Positions 25,924 through 33,621 of a DNA stretch of 60,937 nucleotides are shown here, piece by piece. Made by a program: the position numbers and the translations under genes. A model generated the notes under the pieces. The model saw nothing but the letters and a program-made list of their open reading frames with translations, had not been told where the DNA came from and made no database searches. Each line of letters starts with the position of its first letter. Position 1 is the first letter of the stretch. This stretch comes from DATKPC01 sp035524275 (lineage in GTDB: Bacteria; Pseudomonadota; Gammaproteobacteria; Burkholderiales; Burkholderiaceae_F): the NCBI GenBank assembly GCA_035524275.1, contig DATKPC010000006.1, positions 1 through 60,937 on the forward strand, written 5' to 3'.

Positions 25924-27093
25924 TCAGGCCTCGTTCACGATGCGGCAGATCTCGTCGACCTCGTCGTCGCGCAGGTCGGGAAAATTGCCGATGTAGAAGC
26001 CGAAAAAATGGACGTGCTCGACCTGCGGCAGATCCTTCAGGATGTCGTCCGGGACGACGCCCTTCAGGTACGGCTGTCGCGCCTGGTTGCCGCCGCCGGC
26101 GCTGCCGCGACGGAACTCCACGCCGGCCTCCCGCATCCTCTGCATCAGGCGCTCGACCAGGTCGTGGTCCGCCTCCTTGAGCACGAGGTTGAAGGCGTAG
26201 TTGCTGCAGCCCTCGAGCTTGAAGTCGGTGCGGTACTTGCGCGAATCGATGCGCTCCAGGAACCGCACGAGGTTCTGGTTGCGCCGGACCACGTTCCGGT
26301 CGAGGCGCTTCAGCTGGCTGCGCCCGAGAATGCCGCCGATCTCGGTGTTGCGCATGTTGTAGGCCGGGTAGGCGAAGATGAAATCGGGATTCAGTTGCGG
26401 GAAGCGCTGCTGGTACGACAGGCGAAGGTCGGCATCGCTGGCCTCGCGCACCATGCCGTGCGAACGCAGCATCCGCACCTGTTCGTAGACGGTCCGGTCG
26501 TTGGTGCAGACCATCCCGCCCTCGATCGTGCTCATGTGGTGAGCGTAGTAGAACGAGAAGTTCGAGATCCACCCGAACCCGCCCAGCCGCCGCCCGTTGT
26601 GGGTCGCCCCGTGGGACTCGCAGACGTCCTCGATGAGCGGAATGCCGCGACGCTCCAGTTCGCCGAGGAGTTCGTCCGTCAGCCCGTCGAAGCCCTGCAC
26701 GTGCGTCAGGAAGACGGCGCGCGTCCTGCCGCTGAGCTTCGCGATCACCTGGCCCGGGTCCATGCCCAGCGTCCGCGGATCGATGTCGACGAAGACCGGG
26801 GTGAACCCGTTCTGCAACACCGACGCGATGTCCGACACCCAGGCGAGAGGCGGCACGATCACTTCGCCGCCGTCCGGGTGCCGGATCTTGAGGACGGCCA
26901 TCGTCAGCAGGTTCGCCGACGCCCCCGAATTGACGAAGACGCTGTGCTCGACCCCAAGCCATTTCGACCATTCCGCCTCGAACGCGCGGCAGTTCGCGCC
27001 GTTCGTGAGGATGGGATCGTCCTGCCGCAGGTGGGCGATGACCGCGTCCAGGTCCTCGCGCAGGATGTTGTTGCGCATCAGCGGGAATTTCAT
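25924..27093 (-). CDS. ColD-like PLP-dependent GDP-4-keto-6-deoxy-sugar 3-dehydratase
   Basis: DegT/DnrJ/EryC1-fold protein (389 aa). In place of the PLP-binding lysine the active-site segment reads FSFYYAHHMSTIEGGMV, so His185 aligns with the lysine. That substitution is the hallmark of ColD, which removes the C-3 hydroxyl of GDP-4-keto-6-deoxymannose to form a 3,6-dideoxy sugar. Supporting blocks are NSGASANLL, IEDVCESHGATHNG and YNMRNTEIGGILG, all ColD-like. It is therefore a dehydratase and not an aminotransferase. Its substrate could come from either Gmd-like enzyme; its position between a split transketolase and hddC-gmhA suggests a heptose or branched-sugar substrate. Confidence 0.88.
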   Translation of the reverse strand: MKFPLMRNNILREDLDAVIAHLRQDDPILTNGANCRAFEAEWSKWLGVEHSVFVNSGASANLLTMAVLKIRHPDGGEVIVPPLAWVSDIASVLQNGFTPVFVDIDPRTLGMDPGQVIAKLSGRTRAVFLTHVQGFDGLTDELLGELERRGIPLIEDVCESHGATHNGRRLGGFGWISNFSFYYAHHMSTIEGGMVCTNDRTVYEQVRMLRSHGMVREASDADLRLSYQQRFPQLNPDFIFAYPAYNMRNTEIGGILGRSQLKRLDRNVVRRNQNLVRFLERIDSRKYRTDFKLEGCSNYAFNLVLKEADHDLVERLMQRMREAGVEFRRGSAGGGNQARQPYLKGVVPDDILKDLPQVEHVHFFGFYIGNFPDLRDDEVDEICRIVNEA

Positions 27094-27196
27094 GCCTTGA
27101 TCACCAATCGGGCTGGGTTGAGGAAGTGGGCGGGCCGCCGGCGCGCCGGCCGGGGGCCGACGCCGTTTCCCCGAGGCGGTCCCGGCGGCGGGGTAC

Positions 27197-28198
27197 CTAG
27201 CCCGCCTGGCACTCGGGTTGCGCGCCGACCGCGGCGCGTACCTCGGCGGCGAAGGACGATACGCCGCGGCAGACGGCCTCGATGCCGATGCCGACCTGCT
27301 CGTGCAATTCGCCGCGCGTTCCCAATTCGAACCGGTAACCCGGCTCGACGCCGAAGTTCAGCATGCGCACGCCGAGGCCGCGCCGCGCCGCGAACTCGAA
27401 CAGCATGGCATCCAGGCCGCCGCGGCCGCGAAAGCCTTCCTCCAGCGTCGCGATGCCGGCGTAGCGCGCGAGGACGGTGCGAAGGCGCTCGGCCGCGAAT
27501 CCGCCGAGGTCGAACAGGTCGACGACGCCGACGGACAGGCCGGCCGCGGCCAGCCGCTCCGCGGCCTTCAGCGCCGTGTGGACCATGTAGCCGGTCGCCA
27601 CCAGCACGACGTGCTCCCCCTGCCGCAGGACGTGGAAGCCCGCGCCCACGTCGGGCGGCGCCGCATCGTAGATCGGCGGCAGCACCTGCGCGTCGAGGCG
27701 GAGGTACTTGATGCCCCTTTCGCCGAGGCAGCGATCGAACAGCGCAGCCGTGGTCACGTGATCGGCGGGGGAGTAGACCGTCACGCTCGGCAACGCGCGC
27801 ATGACGCTGAGGTCCTCGTAACACTGGTGCGTCGGGCCGGAGACAACGTAGCTGTAGCCGGCCCCGACGCCGATCAGGCTGACATTCATCGGGCGCACCT
27901 GCGACAGCAGCGCCAGGCTGACGCGCACCTGCTCGAAGCAGCGCATCGTGATGAACGGCGCGATCGCGTAGGCGAAGACCTTGTAGCCCTCGAGCGCGAG
28001 CCCGGCCGTGACATTGATCAGGTTCTGCTCCGCGATGCCCACGTTGACGAACCGATCCCCGAACTGTTCCCGGATGCGGTCGAGGACGGGCGATCCGAAG
28101 TCGGCACTGACAAAAAACACGCGGTCGTCCGTCGACATCGCGCGCCAGACGCGGTCGAGCAGGGCGTCGCGCATCGCGATCGGGCGAACGGCGCTCAC
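27197..28198 (-). CDS. Transketolase, C-terminal subunit (split)
   Basis: Pyrimidine-binding plus C-terminal domains of a split transketolase (333 aa). The cofactor-activating Glu57 is in VGIAEQNLINVTAGLA, and GPTHQCYEDLSVMRALP and LEEGFRGRGGLDAML follow the family. It starts at a GTG that overlaps the TGA of the N-terminal subunit by four bases (GTGA), preceded by GGAGG, so the two subunits are translationally coupled. Split transketolases of this kind are common in sugar and secondary-metabolite clusters. Its role may be to supply sedoheptulose 7-phosphate for gmhA or to add a two-carbon unit to a keto-sugar. Confidence 0.88.
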   Translation of the reverse strand: MSAVRPIAMRDALLDRVWRAMSTDDRVFFVSADFGSPVLDRIREQFGDRFVNVGIAEQNLINVTAGLALEGYKVFAYAIAPFITMRCFEQVRVSLALLSQVRPMNVSLIGVGAGYSYVVSGPTHQCYEDLSVMRALPSVTVYSPADHVTTAALFDRCLGERGIKYLRLDAQVLPPIYDAAPPDVGAGFHVLRQGEHVVLVATGYMVHTALKAAERLAAAGLSVGVVDLFDLGGFAAERLRTVLARYAGIATLEEGFRGRGGLDAMLFEFAARRGLGVRMLNFGVEPGYRFELGTRGELHEQVGIGIEAVCRGVSSFAAEVRAAVGAQPECQAG

Positions 28199-29058
28199 GA
28201 CCGCGCCTCCAGCAGCCTGTCGATCACCTCGGGCTTGGGATTCATGATGTGGCACAGATCCGCCCCTTCCAGGCCCGGCACGCCATGTCCCTTCAGGGTG
28301 TGCGCGACCAGCGCCTTCGGACGCCCGGCCGCCGCGATCTTCATCCGCTGCATCGCCGCCGTGACGGCCACGACGTCGTGGCCGTCGACCTCCGCGCAAT
28401 CCCAGCCGAACGCCTCGAGGCGCTTGACGAGCGACACATGGCTGACGATCTGCGCGGTGCGACCCAGCATGCTGATCTCGTTGTCGTCGACCACCAGGTT
28501 GAGGTTGTCAAGGCGATGGTGCGACGCGAACATGATCGCCTCCCAATTCGCCCCTTCGTGCAGTTCCCCGTCGCCCGTGACGACGAAGACCGCGCGATCC
28601 TTGCCCTGCCGCTTCAGCGCCAGCGCGACGCCGCCGGCGACGCCGAGCCCATGGCCGAGCGATCCGTTGATCGTCTCATAGCCCGGTATGACCGGATCGG
28701 GTATGCCGCCCAGGAAGCTGCCGCTGTGGCAGACGCGCTGCAATTCCTCGACGGGAAAAAACCCGAGGTCGGCGAGGATCGGATACATGCAGATCGATCC
28801 GTGGCCCTTGCTGATGATGCAGCGGTCGCGCTCGTCGGCGAGCGGCGCCTTCGGATCGAAGCGAAGCACGCCGCCGTAGTAAAGGGCCGTGAAGATCTCG
28901 ACCGAGGAAAGCGAGGAGGCGATGCGGGTCTCCGGTGCACGACGATGCACGGCCAGCGTCTCCAGCCACACCCAGTGGGCCTTGGCGCGCAGCACCTGCG
29001 CGAATTCTTCCGGGCTCATGGAATCATCCATCGGTAAAGCCTCGAGGCTGCCGGCCAC
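28195..29058 (-). CDS. Transketolase, N-terminal subunit (split)
   Basis: ThDP diphosphate-binding domain of a split transketolase (287 aa). The GDG...N motif is visible: Gly162-Asp163-Gly164 (TGDGELHEGANWEA) to Asn193 (LVVDDNEI). SKGHGSICMYPILADLGF and NGSLGHGLGVAGG are family blocks. The ATG at 29058 is used; an ATG nine codons inside (MDDSMSP) is possible. A promoter-like sequence lies about 155 bases upstream, so this gene probably heads a sub-operon of transketolase, ColD-like, hddC, gmhA and SDR genes. Confidence 0.9.
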   Translation of the reverse strand: MAGSLEALPMDDSMSPEEFAQVLRAKAHWVWLETLAVHRRAPETRIASSLSSVEIFTALYYGGVLRFDPKAPLADERDRCIISKGHGSICMYPILADLGFFPVEELQRVCHSGSFLGGIPDPVIPGYETINGSLGHGLGVAGGVALALKRQGKDRAVFVVTGDGELHEGANWEAIMFASHHRLDNLNLVVDDNEISMLGRTAQIVSHVSLVKRLEAFGWDCAEVDGHDVVAVTAAMQRMKIAAAGRPKALVAHTLKGHGVPGLEGADLCHIMNPKPEVIDRLLEARS

Positions 29059-29214
29059 GCCCTGCCGGCACGGAAAGGAATCGACGGATCATCGTCCGCG
29101 GCGACGCCTACCGGCGCCGTGCGGCAGGCGACGCAGGCCTGCCACGTCAGCCCGCATCGCGGCAGCGGCATGCAGCCGGCAGCCGACATCGAAAGTCATT
29201 CGTGCAAGGGAGTT

Positions 29215-29247
29215 ATTGTAAGCGAGGCGGACCCGTTTCAAAACGGG
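29215..29247 (-). promoter_or_regulatory. Promoter-like element with operator-like palindrome upstream of the split transketolase
   Basis: Reading the minus strand: TTGAAA (29241-29236), a 15-base spacer and TACAAT (29220-29215). The -35 lies inside a perfect palindrome CCCGTTTTGAAACGGG (29232-29247), which is nested in a second dyad with GGACCCG and CGGGTCC arms. A dyad covering a -35 is a typical repressor site. It could instead be a hairpin terminating hddA. The rest of 29059-29299 shows nothing recognisable. Confidence 0.45.
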
Positions 29248-29299
29248 CGGGTCCCGGGCATCGCGCGGCATGGACCCGGTCGGCAACCCGGGCATGACC

Positions 29300-30298
29300 T
29301 TACCCGAGGCCCGTCGGCTGATACAGCACGATGCGGCTCCCCGAGTTCTCGAACTTGAACGGAACCTGCACGAGTTGCTTCAGGCGCTCGACCACGGCCT
29401 GCCGGCTGCGCGGTTCGACGAAGAGCAGCATGAAGCCGCCTCCGCCCGCTCCGAGGAGCTTGCCGCCGATCGCCCCGGCCGCGCGCGCGGACTCGTAGAT
29501 CCGGTCGATGTCCGGATTGGACACCTTGTCGGAAAGCGATCGCTTGTACTGCCAGCTCTCGTGCAGGAGGCGGCCGAAATCGGCTATCGGCACCCCGGGC
29601 GATTGCAGGATCCTGATCGACTCGTCGACCATGGCCTGCATTCGCTTCAACTCCGACTCCCGGTTGCGCAGGTTGTCGATCTTCGACTTCGCGACCTCGG
29701 ACGCAATGCGGGAGAACCCGGTGAAGCAGAGGACCAGCGAGCCCTGCAGTTCCGCCAGTCGGCTTGCGGAAAGGATGATCGGCGCGACTTCGAATGAATC
29801 GTTGCGCCGGAATTCGATCCGGTTGAATCCGCCGAACGCGGCGGACACCTGGTCCTGCGACCCGACGTTCTCGCGGATGATGTCCTGCTCGATGTGGATC
29901 GCGCTCGCGGCGAGGTCGTCCTTCGAGACGTAGCGGCCGCGAAGCGCGCTCAGGGCATGGACCAGGCCGACCGTGAAGGACGAACTCGAACCCAGCCCCG
30001 ACCGGGCCGGAAGATCGCCGTCGTGATGGATCTCGAGGCCATCCTCGATGCCCGACCATTTCAGCACCGCCCGCACCGCGGGATGTTCGATCTGGTCGAT
30101 CGAGGCGACGTTTTCAATCCTCGAATAGACGATGCGATGCTTGTGCTCGAAGAAGGGGGGAAGGTAGCGGCAACTGATGTAGCAGTACTTGTCGATCGTC
30201 GTCGCGAGCACGACGCCGCCGTGGTCGCGGTACCAGGCCGGATAGTCCGTGCCACCGCCAAAGAACGAGATCCGGAAGGGTGTGCGCGCAATGATCAT
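29300..30298 (-). CDS. hddA: D-glycero-alpha-D-manno-heptose-7-phosphate 1-kinase (GHMP family)
   Basis: GHMP kinase (332 aa) phosphorylating D-glycero-D-manno-heptose 7-phosphate at C-1 in the alpha configuration, the branch point to GDP-heptose. It begins IIARTPFRISFFGGGTDYPA and carries the ATP-loop SGLGSSSSFTVGLVHAL and the C-terminal GKLLGAGGGGFML. AAAGGAG is placed well before the ATG at 30298. The phosphatase for the next step could be the GmhB encoded at 45104. hddC and gmhA follow downstream, separated by the transketolase and ColD-like genes. Confidence 0.93.
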   Translation of the reverse strand: MIIARTPFRISFFGGGTDYPAWYRDHGGVVLATTIDKYCYISCRYLPPFFEHKHRIVYSRIENVASIDQIEHPAVRAVLKWSGIEDGLEIHHDGDLPARSGLGSSSSFTVGLVHALSALRGRYVSKDDLAASAIHIEQDIIRENVGSQDQVSAAFGGFNRIEFRRNDSFEVAPIILSASRLAELQGSLVLCFTGFSRIASEVAKSKIDNLRNRESELKRMQAMVDESIRILQSPGVPIADFGRLLHESWQYKRSLSDKVSNPDIDRIYESARAAGAIGGKLLGAGGGGFMLLFVEPRSRQAVVERLKQLVQVPFKFENSGSRIVLYQPTGLG

Positions 30299-30335
30299 GG
30301 ATCGAGGCTCCTTTGCCCGGTCGGGCGACGTCGAC

Positions 30336-31193
30336 TCAGGCGCCGATGACCCAGCGCGCAACCTGGGTGCACATGCGCGGCGAGGGGATCCGGTTCCAGG
30401 TGATCGCGGCGCGCAGGGACTCCATGGCCACGGCACGCGCAAAACGCGCGGGTTCAGCCGAGCGATCGACACGTTCGTCGACGACGACATGCGCGTAGTT
30501 GCACAACCAGCGCTCCGGGACCTTGCCGAAAGCGCGCTTCATCATGTCGTTGATCTCGCGGTGCACTTTCATCCTCGCGCCGAGCGTCTTGTTCTCGCCG
30601 TACATCCGCGAGCCGGCAAGCTTGCGCGGCAGGTAGGCGAACCTCACGCCGGCGAGGCCCATCCGGATCCAATACTCGTAATCCATGCAGTAATGCAGGG
30701 CCTCGTCCAGCAGGCCGACGCGTTCGACGACGCGCCGGCGGAAGAAAAGGGCCGGCTGACAGATGAAGCACGTCTCCTTCAGGCGCTCGAAACGCCACGG
30801 CTCGGTCGGGTAGGCCTCGATGAAGTTGCCGTCGGCGTCGATGTGGTCGGCCATGCCGTAGACGACGTCGACGTCGGGATGCGCCGCGAGAAATCCGGCC
30901 ACGGCGGCGATGGCGCCGGGATAGTAGACGTCGTCGGAATTGATCCACCCGATGACGTCGCCGTCGGTCGCGCGTATGCCCTTGTTGATGGCATCGGTCT
31001 GGCCACGATCGGGTTCCGACACCCAGCGCACGCGCGGCCCGAATTCCGCGAGCACCGAAGTGGTCTCGTCGGTGCTGCCGCCGTCCATCACGACGTGCTC
31101 GATGTCGGCCCCGCCCTGCCCGGCAACGCTTTCGAGCGTCATCCGGATGAAACGCCCCTGGTTGAACGAGGGCGTTACCATCGAGAATTTCAT
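30336..31193 (-). CDS. Glycosyltransferase family 2
   Basis: GT-A inverting transferase (285 aa) opening with FSMVTPSFNQGRFIRMTLES, then VVMDGGSTDET and the metal-binding WINSDDVYYPGA. CMDYEYWIRMGLAG is the acceptor-side block common to this subgroup. It overlaps the upstream GT4 by 4 bases (31190-31193). Together with the GT2 at 32848, which shares the same subgroup features, it probably builds part of the repeat unit. Donor unknown. Confidence 0.9.
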   Translation of the reverse strand: MKFSMVTPSFNQGRFIRMTLESVAGQGGADIEHVVMDGGSTDETTSVLAEFGPRVRWVSEPDRGQTDAINKGIRATDGDVIGWINSDDVYYPGAIAAVAGFLAAHPDVDVVYGMADHIDADGNFIEAYPTEPWRFERLKETCFICQPALFFRRRVVERVGLLDEALHYCMDYEYWIRMGLAGVRFAYLPRKLAGSRMYGENKTLGARMKVHREINDMMKRAFGKVPERWLCNYAHVVVDERVDRSAEPARFARAVAMESLRAAITWNRIPSPRMCTQVARWVIGA

Positions 31194-32833
31194 CGGGGCT
31201 CCGCTTCCGGGTAAAGCATCTCGACGCCGGCCTCCGGGCCGGCGACCGAACAACGGCGCAGCTGCAGGGACAGTTCGCGCGCATCCTCGCCGATACCGGC
31301 GCGGCGCGGCACGAACACGGGCGCCAGGTCGATTCTTATGCAGGCGCCGCCCGCGACGAGCGGAACCTCCAGCACCCTGCTTTCACCGGCCGGCACCGCG
31401 ACGCGTATGTCGCCCGTGCCGCGCCCCGGATCGCGCGCCACGACGTTGACCGTCCTGGCGGGAAGCCAGTCCGGAGCGCTGAACTCGAGCTGAAGACGCC
31501 GCGAGGACGGCGCCGGGGCGACCTCGACATCGAGGCGTCTCCCTGCCCATCCGTCGGCGTAGACACCGACGACGCAATTCTCGACCCGCGCGCCGGAGAG
31601 CGCATCGGAGAAGGCGGACCAGTACTCGTCAGCCATCCGAACGGAATCGGCAAACTCGGCCGCTCGTCGCCGGCCAGCCTCCTTCAGCCGGGCCCGCAAC
31701 GCGTCGTCGGCGTCAAGTCGCAGCAAGGCCTTGGCGATGTCGCCGGGCACGCGCGGATCGAACAACAGGGCCGCGTCGCCACTGACTTCCGGCAGCGATG
31801 TCACGTCGCTGCAAGCGACCGGCACGCCGGCGGCCATCGCCTCGACGAGCGGCAGCCCAAAGCCTTCGTAGAGCGACGGAAAGACCAAGCCGCGCGCATT
31901 GGCCAGCAGATGCCCGAGCTGCTCGTCCGTCACGTAGCCCGGGAACCGGATCCGGTCGCCGAGGCCGAGGGCGGCGGCGGCCTGCCGCAGCCACGTCATG
32001 CGTTCGCCCGGCGCCCCGGTGCACACGAGGACCCGCTCCCTGGCCAGTCCGCCATGGGCCGCGATGCCGAAGGCCGTCAGCAACATCTCGTGGTTCTTGT
32101 GGCGCCAGAAATTCGCAGGATAGAGAAGGTAGGCATCGCGTGCGAGACCCAGGCTTCGCAGCGTGGCTTCCGCGTCTGCGGTACCGGCTCCCTGGATGCG
32201 CAGCGCCATCCGCAGGTAGATCGTTCGCAGGCGATGCCCCTCGATGCGGCCGGCTTCGCCGGCGCTCCGTCGCGCGAAATCGGAGATCGCCACGAGCACG
32301 CTCGCATGCCGCGCGGCCGCCAGGAACGCCTGGTCGCGGTGCGCGACGTCCTCGGGCCTGAAGAACTGCGGGTAGGCGCGGTACTGCAGGTCGTAGATGG
32401 TGCAGACGACGGGCAGACCCGCCTCGCGGTAGACCGGGGCCGTGAACGGACAGAACAGGAGGTCGACGCCGCGGTCGCGCAGCGACGGCCCGGGCGGGCG
32501 CCGCCGCGCCAGGCGACTCGCAACCCTCGCGACGGCCATCGCGAGCCTCCTCGGGGCCACCGACGCACCACGGCGCAGGAGGCCCTTGGCAAGGGTCATG
32601 ACCCGCCGCCGGGCCGGGGTCGCGCCGACGACGAGCAGGCGCTCGACATTCGGGGCATCGAGGGCGGACAGTTCGTCGTGCGACGTCCCCTGGGTCAGAA
32701 GCAGGAATCGCGTCGCCGGGTGCGCCGCGGCAAGCCGCCGGACCAGTTCGAGGACAAAGACCTTCGCGCCGCCGTTCTCGCCGCCGGGCAGGACGGGGGT
32801 CAGGTCCACCGCGATCAAATTCGGGTCGGGCAT
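31190..32833 (-). CDS. Glycosyltransferase family 4 with C-terminal beta-rich extension
   Basis: A 547-residue protein. The first 410 residues are a complete GT4: AVDLTPVLPGGENGGAKVFV, a nucleotide-sugar domain with YPANFWRHKNHEMLL, and the signature EGFGLPLVEAMAAGVPVACS. Residues about 415-547 form an extra module beginning VVGVYADGWAGRRLDVEV and ending ELSLQLRRC, beta-rich and not part of GT4. The AlgJ-like protein has a similar DGW-led module, so this may be a shared glycan-binding or oligomerisation domain. The start at 32833 (MPDPNLIAVDL) is chosen by homology. Confidence 0.87.
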   Translation of the reverse strand: MPDPNLIAVDLTPVLPGGENGGAKVFVLELVRRLAAAHPATRFLLLTQGTSHDELSALDAPNVERLLVVGATPARRRVMTLAKGLLRRGASVAPRRLAMAVARVASRLARRRPPGPSLRDRGVDLLFCPFTAPVYREAGLPVVCTIYDLQYRAYPQFFRPEDVAHRDQAFLAAARHASVLVAISDFARRSAGEAGRIEGHRLRTIYLRMALRIQGAGTADAEATLRSLGLARDAYLLYPANFWRHKNHEMLLTAFGIAAHGGLARERVLVCTGAPGERMTWLRQAAAALGLGDRIRFPGYVTDEQLGHLLANARGLVFPSLYEGFGLPLVEAMAAGVPVACSDVTSLPEVSGDAALLFDPRVPGDIAKALLRLDADDALRARLKEAGRRRAAEFADSVRMADEYWSAFSDALSGARVENCVVGVYADGWAGRRLDVEVAPAPSSRRLQLEFSAPDWLPARTVNVVARDPGRGTGDIRVAVPAGESRVLEVPLVAGGACIRIDLAPVFVPRRAGIGEDARELSLQLRRCSVAGPEAGVEMLYPEAEPR

Positions 32834-32847
32834 GCGCGCCTTCGTCC

Positions 32848-33615
32848 TTACGTCTGCTGCGCCACGAGCCGCGACTGCCACCAGACGGCGTAAGGCCACA
32901 TCAGCCACCACTTGAAAGGCACGTGCCCGTGGTGCCGACGGACGACCTGGATGGCCTCGCCGTAGTGCAGTCGCCGCCGGGTGCGGGTCTTCGTCGCATC
33001 GTGGTTGCGGTTCACGGCGACCTCGGCATCGACGTAGCCCAGCGGGCCGAACCGCCGGTAGAGGCGCCACCAGAGGTCGTAGTCGAACGCCATCGTCATC
33101 GATTCGTCGACACCGCCCAGGGCGCGCCAGGCGGACCGGCGTATCAGGGTGGCCGGTTGAGAGACGACGTTGCGGACGGCGAGGCGCTGCGGATCGAAGG
33201 GTTCGGTCCAGACCGGGCCGGTTCGGCGCGAGTCCGCATCGACATTCGCGGCGCGCCCATACACGGCGGGCCACGCAGGATTCGCGTCAAGAGCGCGGCA
33301 CAGCGCCAGGAGGCCGCCGTCGAGGTACGCGTCGTCGCTGTTCAGCCAGGCGACGCAGTCGGCCGAGCCCGCCGCGATGCCTTCGTTGATCGCTGCCGCC
33401 TGCCCGCCGTCGGCATGGCTGCGCCAGCCGGCCAACCTGTCCTGCCAGCGCCGGATGACGTCCAGCGAGCCGTCGGTCGAGCCGGCGTCGAGCACGTAGA
33501 CCTCGACCGGCACGCCCTGCGCGAAGATCGAGCGCAGCGCGGCGTCCAGGAAGCGTCCCTGGTTGAGCGATGGCACGGCGATGGTGATCCGCGGGCGTTG
33601 CGTCGATGCGGGCAT
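32848..33615 (-). CDS. Glycosyltransferase family 2
   Basis: GT-A transferase (255 aa) with ITIAVPSLNQGRFLDAALRS, VLDAGSTDGS and the metal-binding WLNSDDAYLDGG, plus AFDYDLWWRLYRRFG. It is closely related in layout to the GT2 at 30336. It lies six bases after the methyltransferase stop and 14 bases before the GT4 start, inside one operon. No membrane segments, so it acts at the cytoplasmic face. Sugar specificity is not predictable. Confidence 0.9.
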   Translation of the reverse strand: MPASTQRPRITIAVPSLNQGRFLDAALRSIFAQGVPVEVYVLDAGSTDGSLDVIRRWQDRLAGWRSHADGGQAAAINEGIAAGSADCVAWLNSDDAYLDGGLLALCRALDANPAWPAVYGRAANVDADSRRTGPVWTEPFDPQRLAVRNVVSQPATLIRRSAWRALGGVDESMTMAFDYDLWWRLYRRFGPLGYVDAEVAVNRNHDATKTRTRRRLHYGEAIQVVRRHHGHVPFKWWLMWPYAVWWQSRLVAQQT

Positions 33616-33621
33616 AGGGCC

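Noticed and set aside
25924..27093. Aminotransferase function (perosamine or viosamine synthase)
   Set aside because: The PLP lysine is absent (His185), so transamination by this protein is not expected.
27138..27149. Perfect palindrome CCGGCGCGCCGG in the gap between transketolase C and the ColD-like gene
   Set aside because: Short and expected by chance at this GC content; no terminator or operator features.
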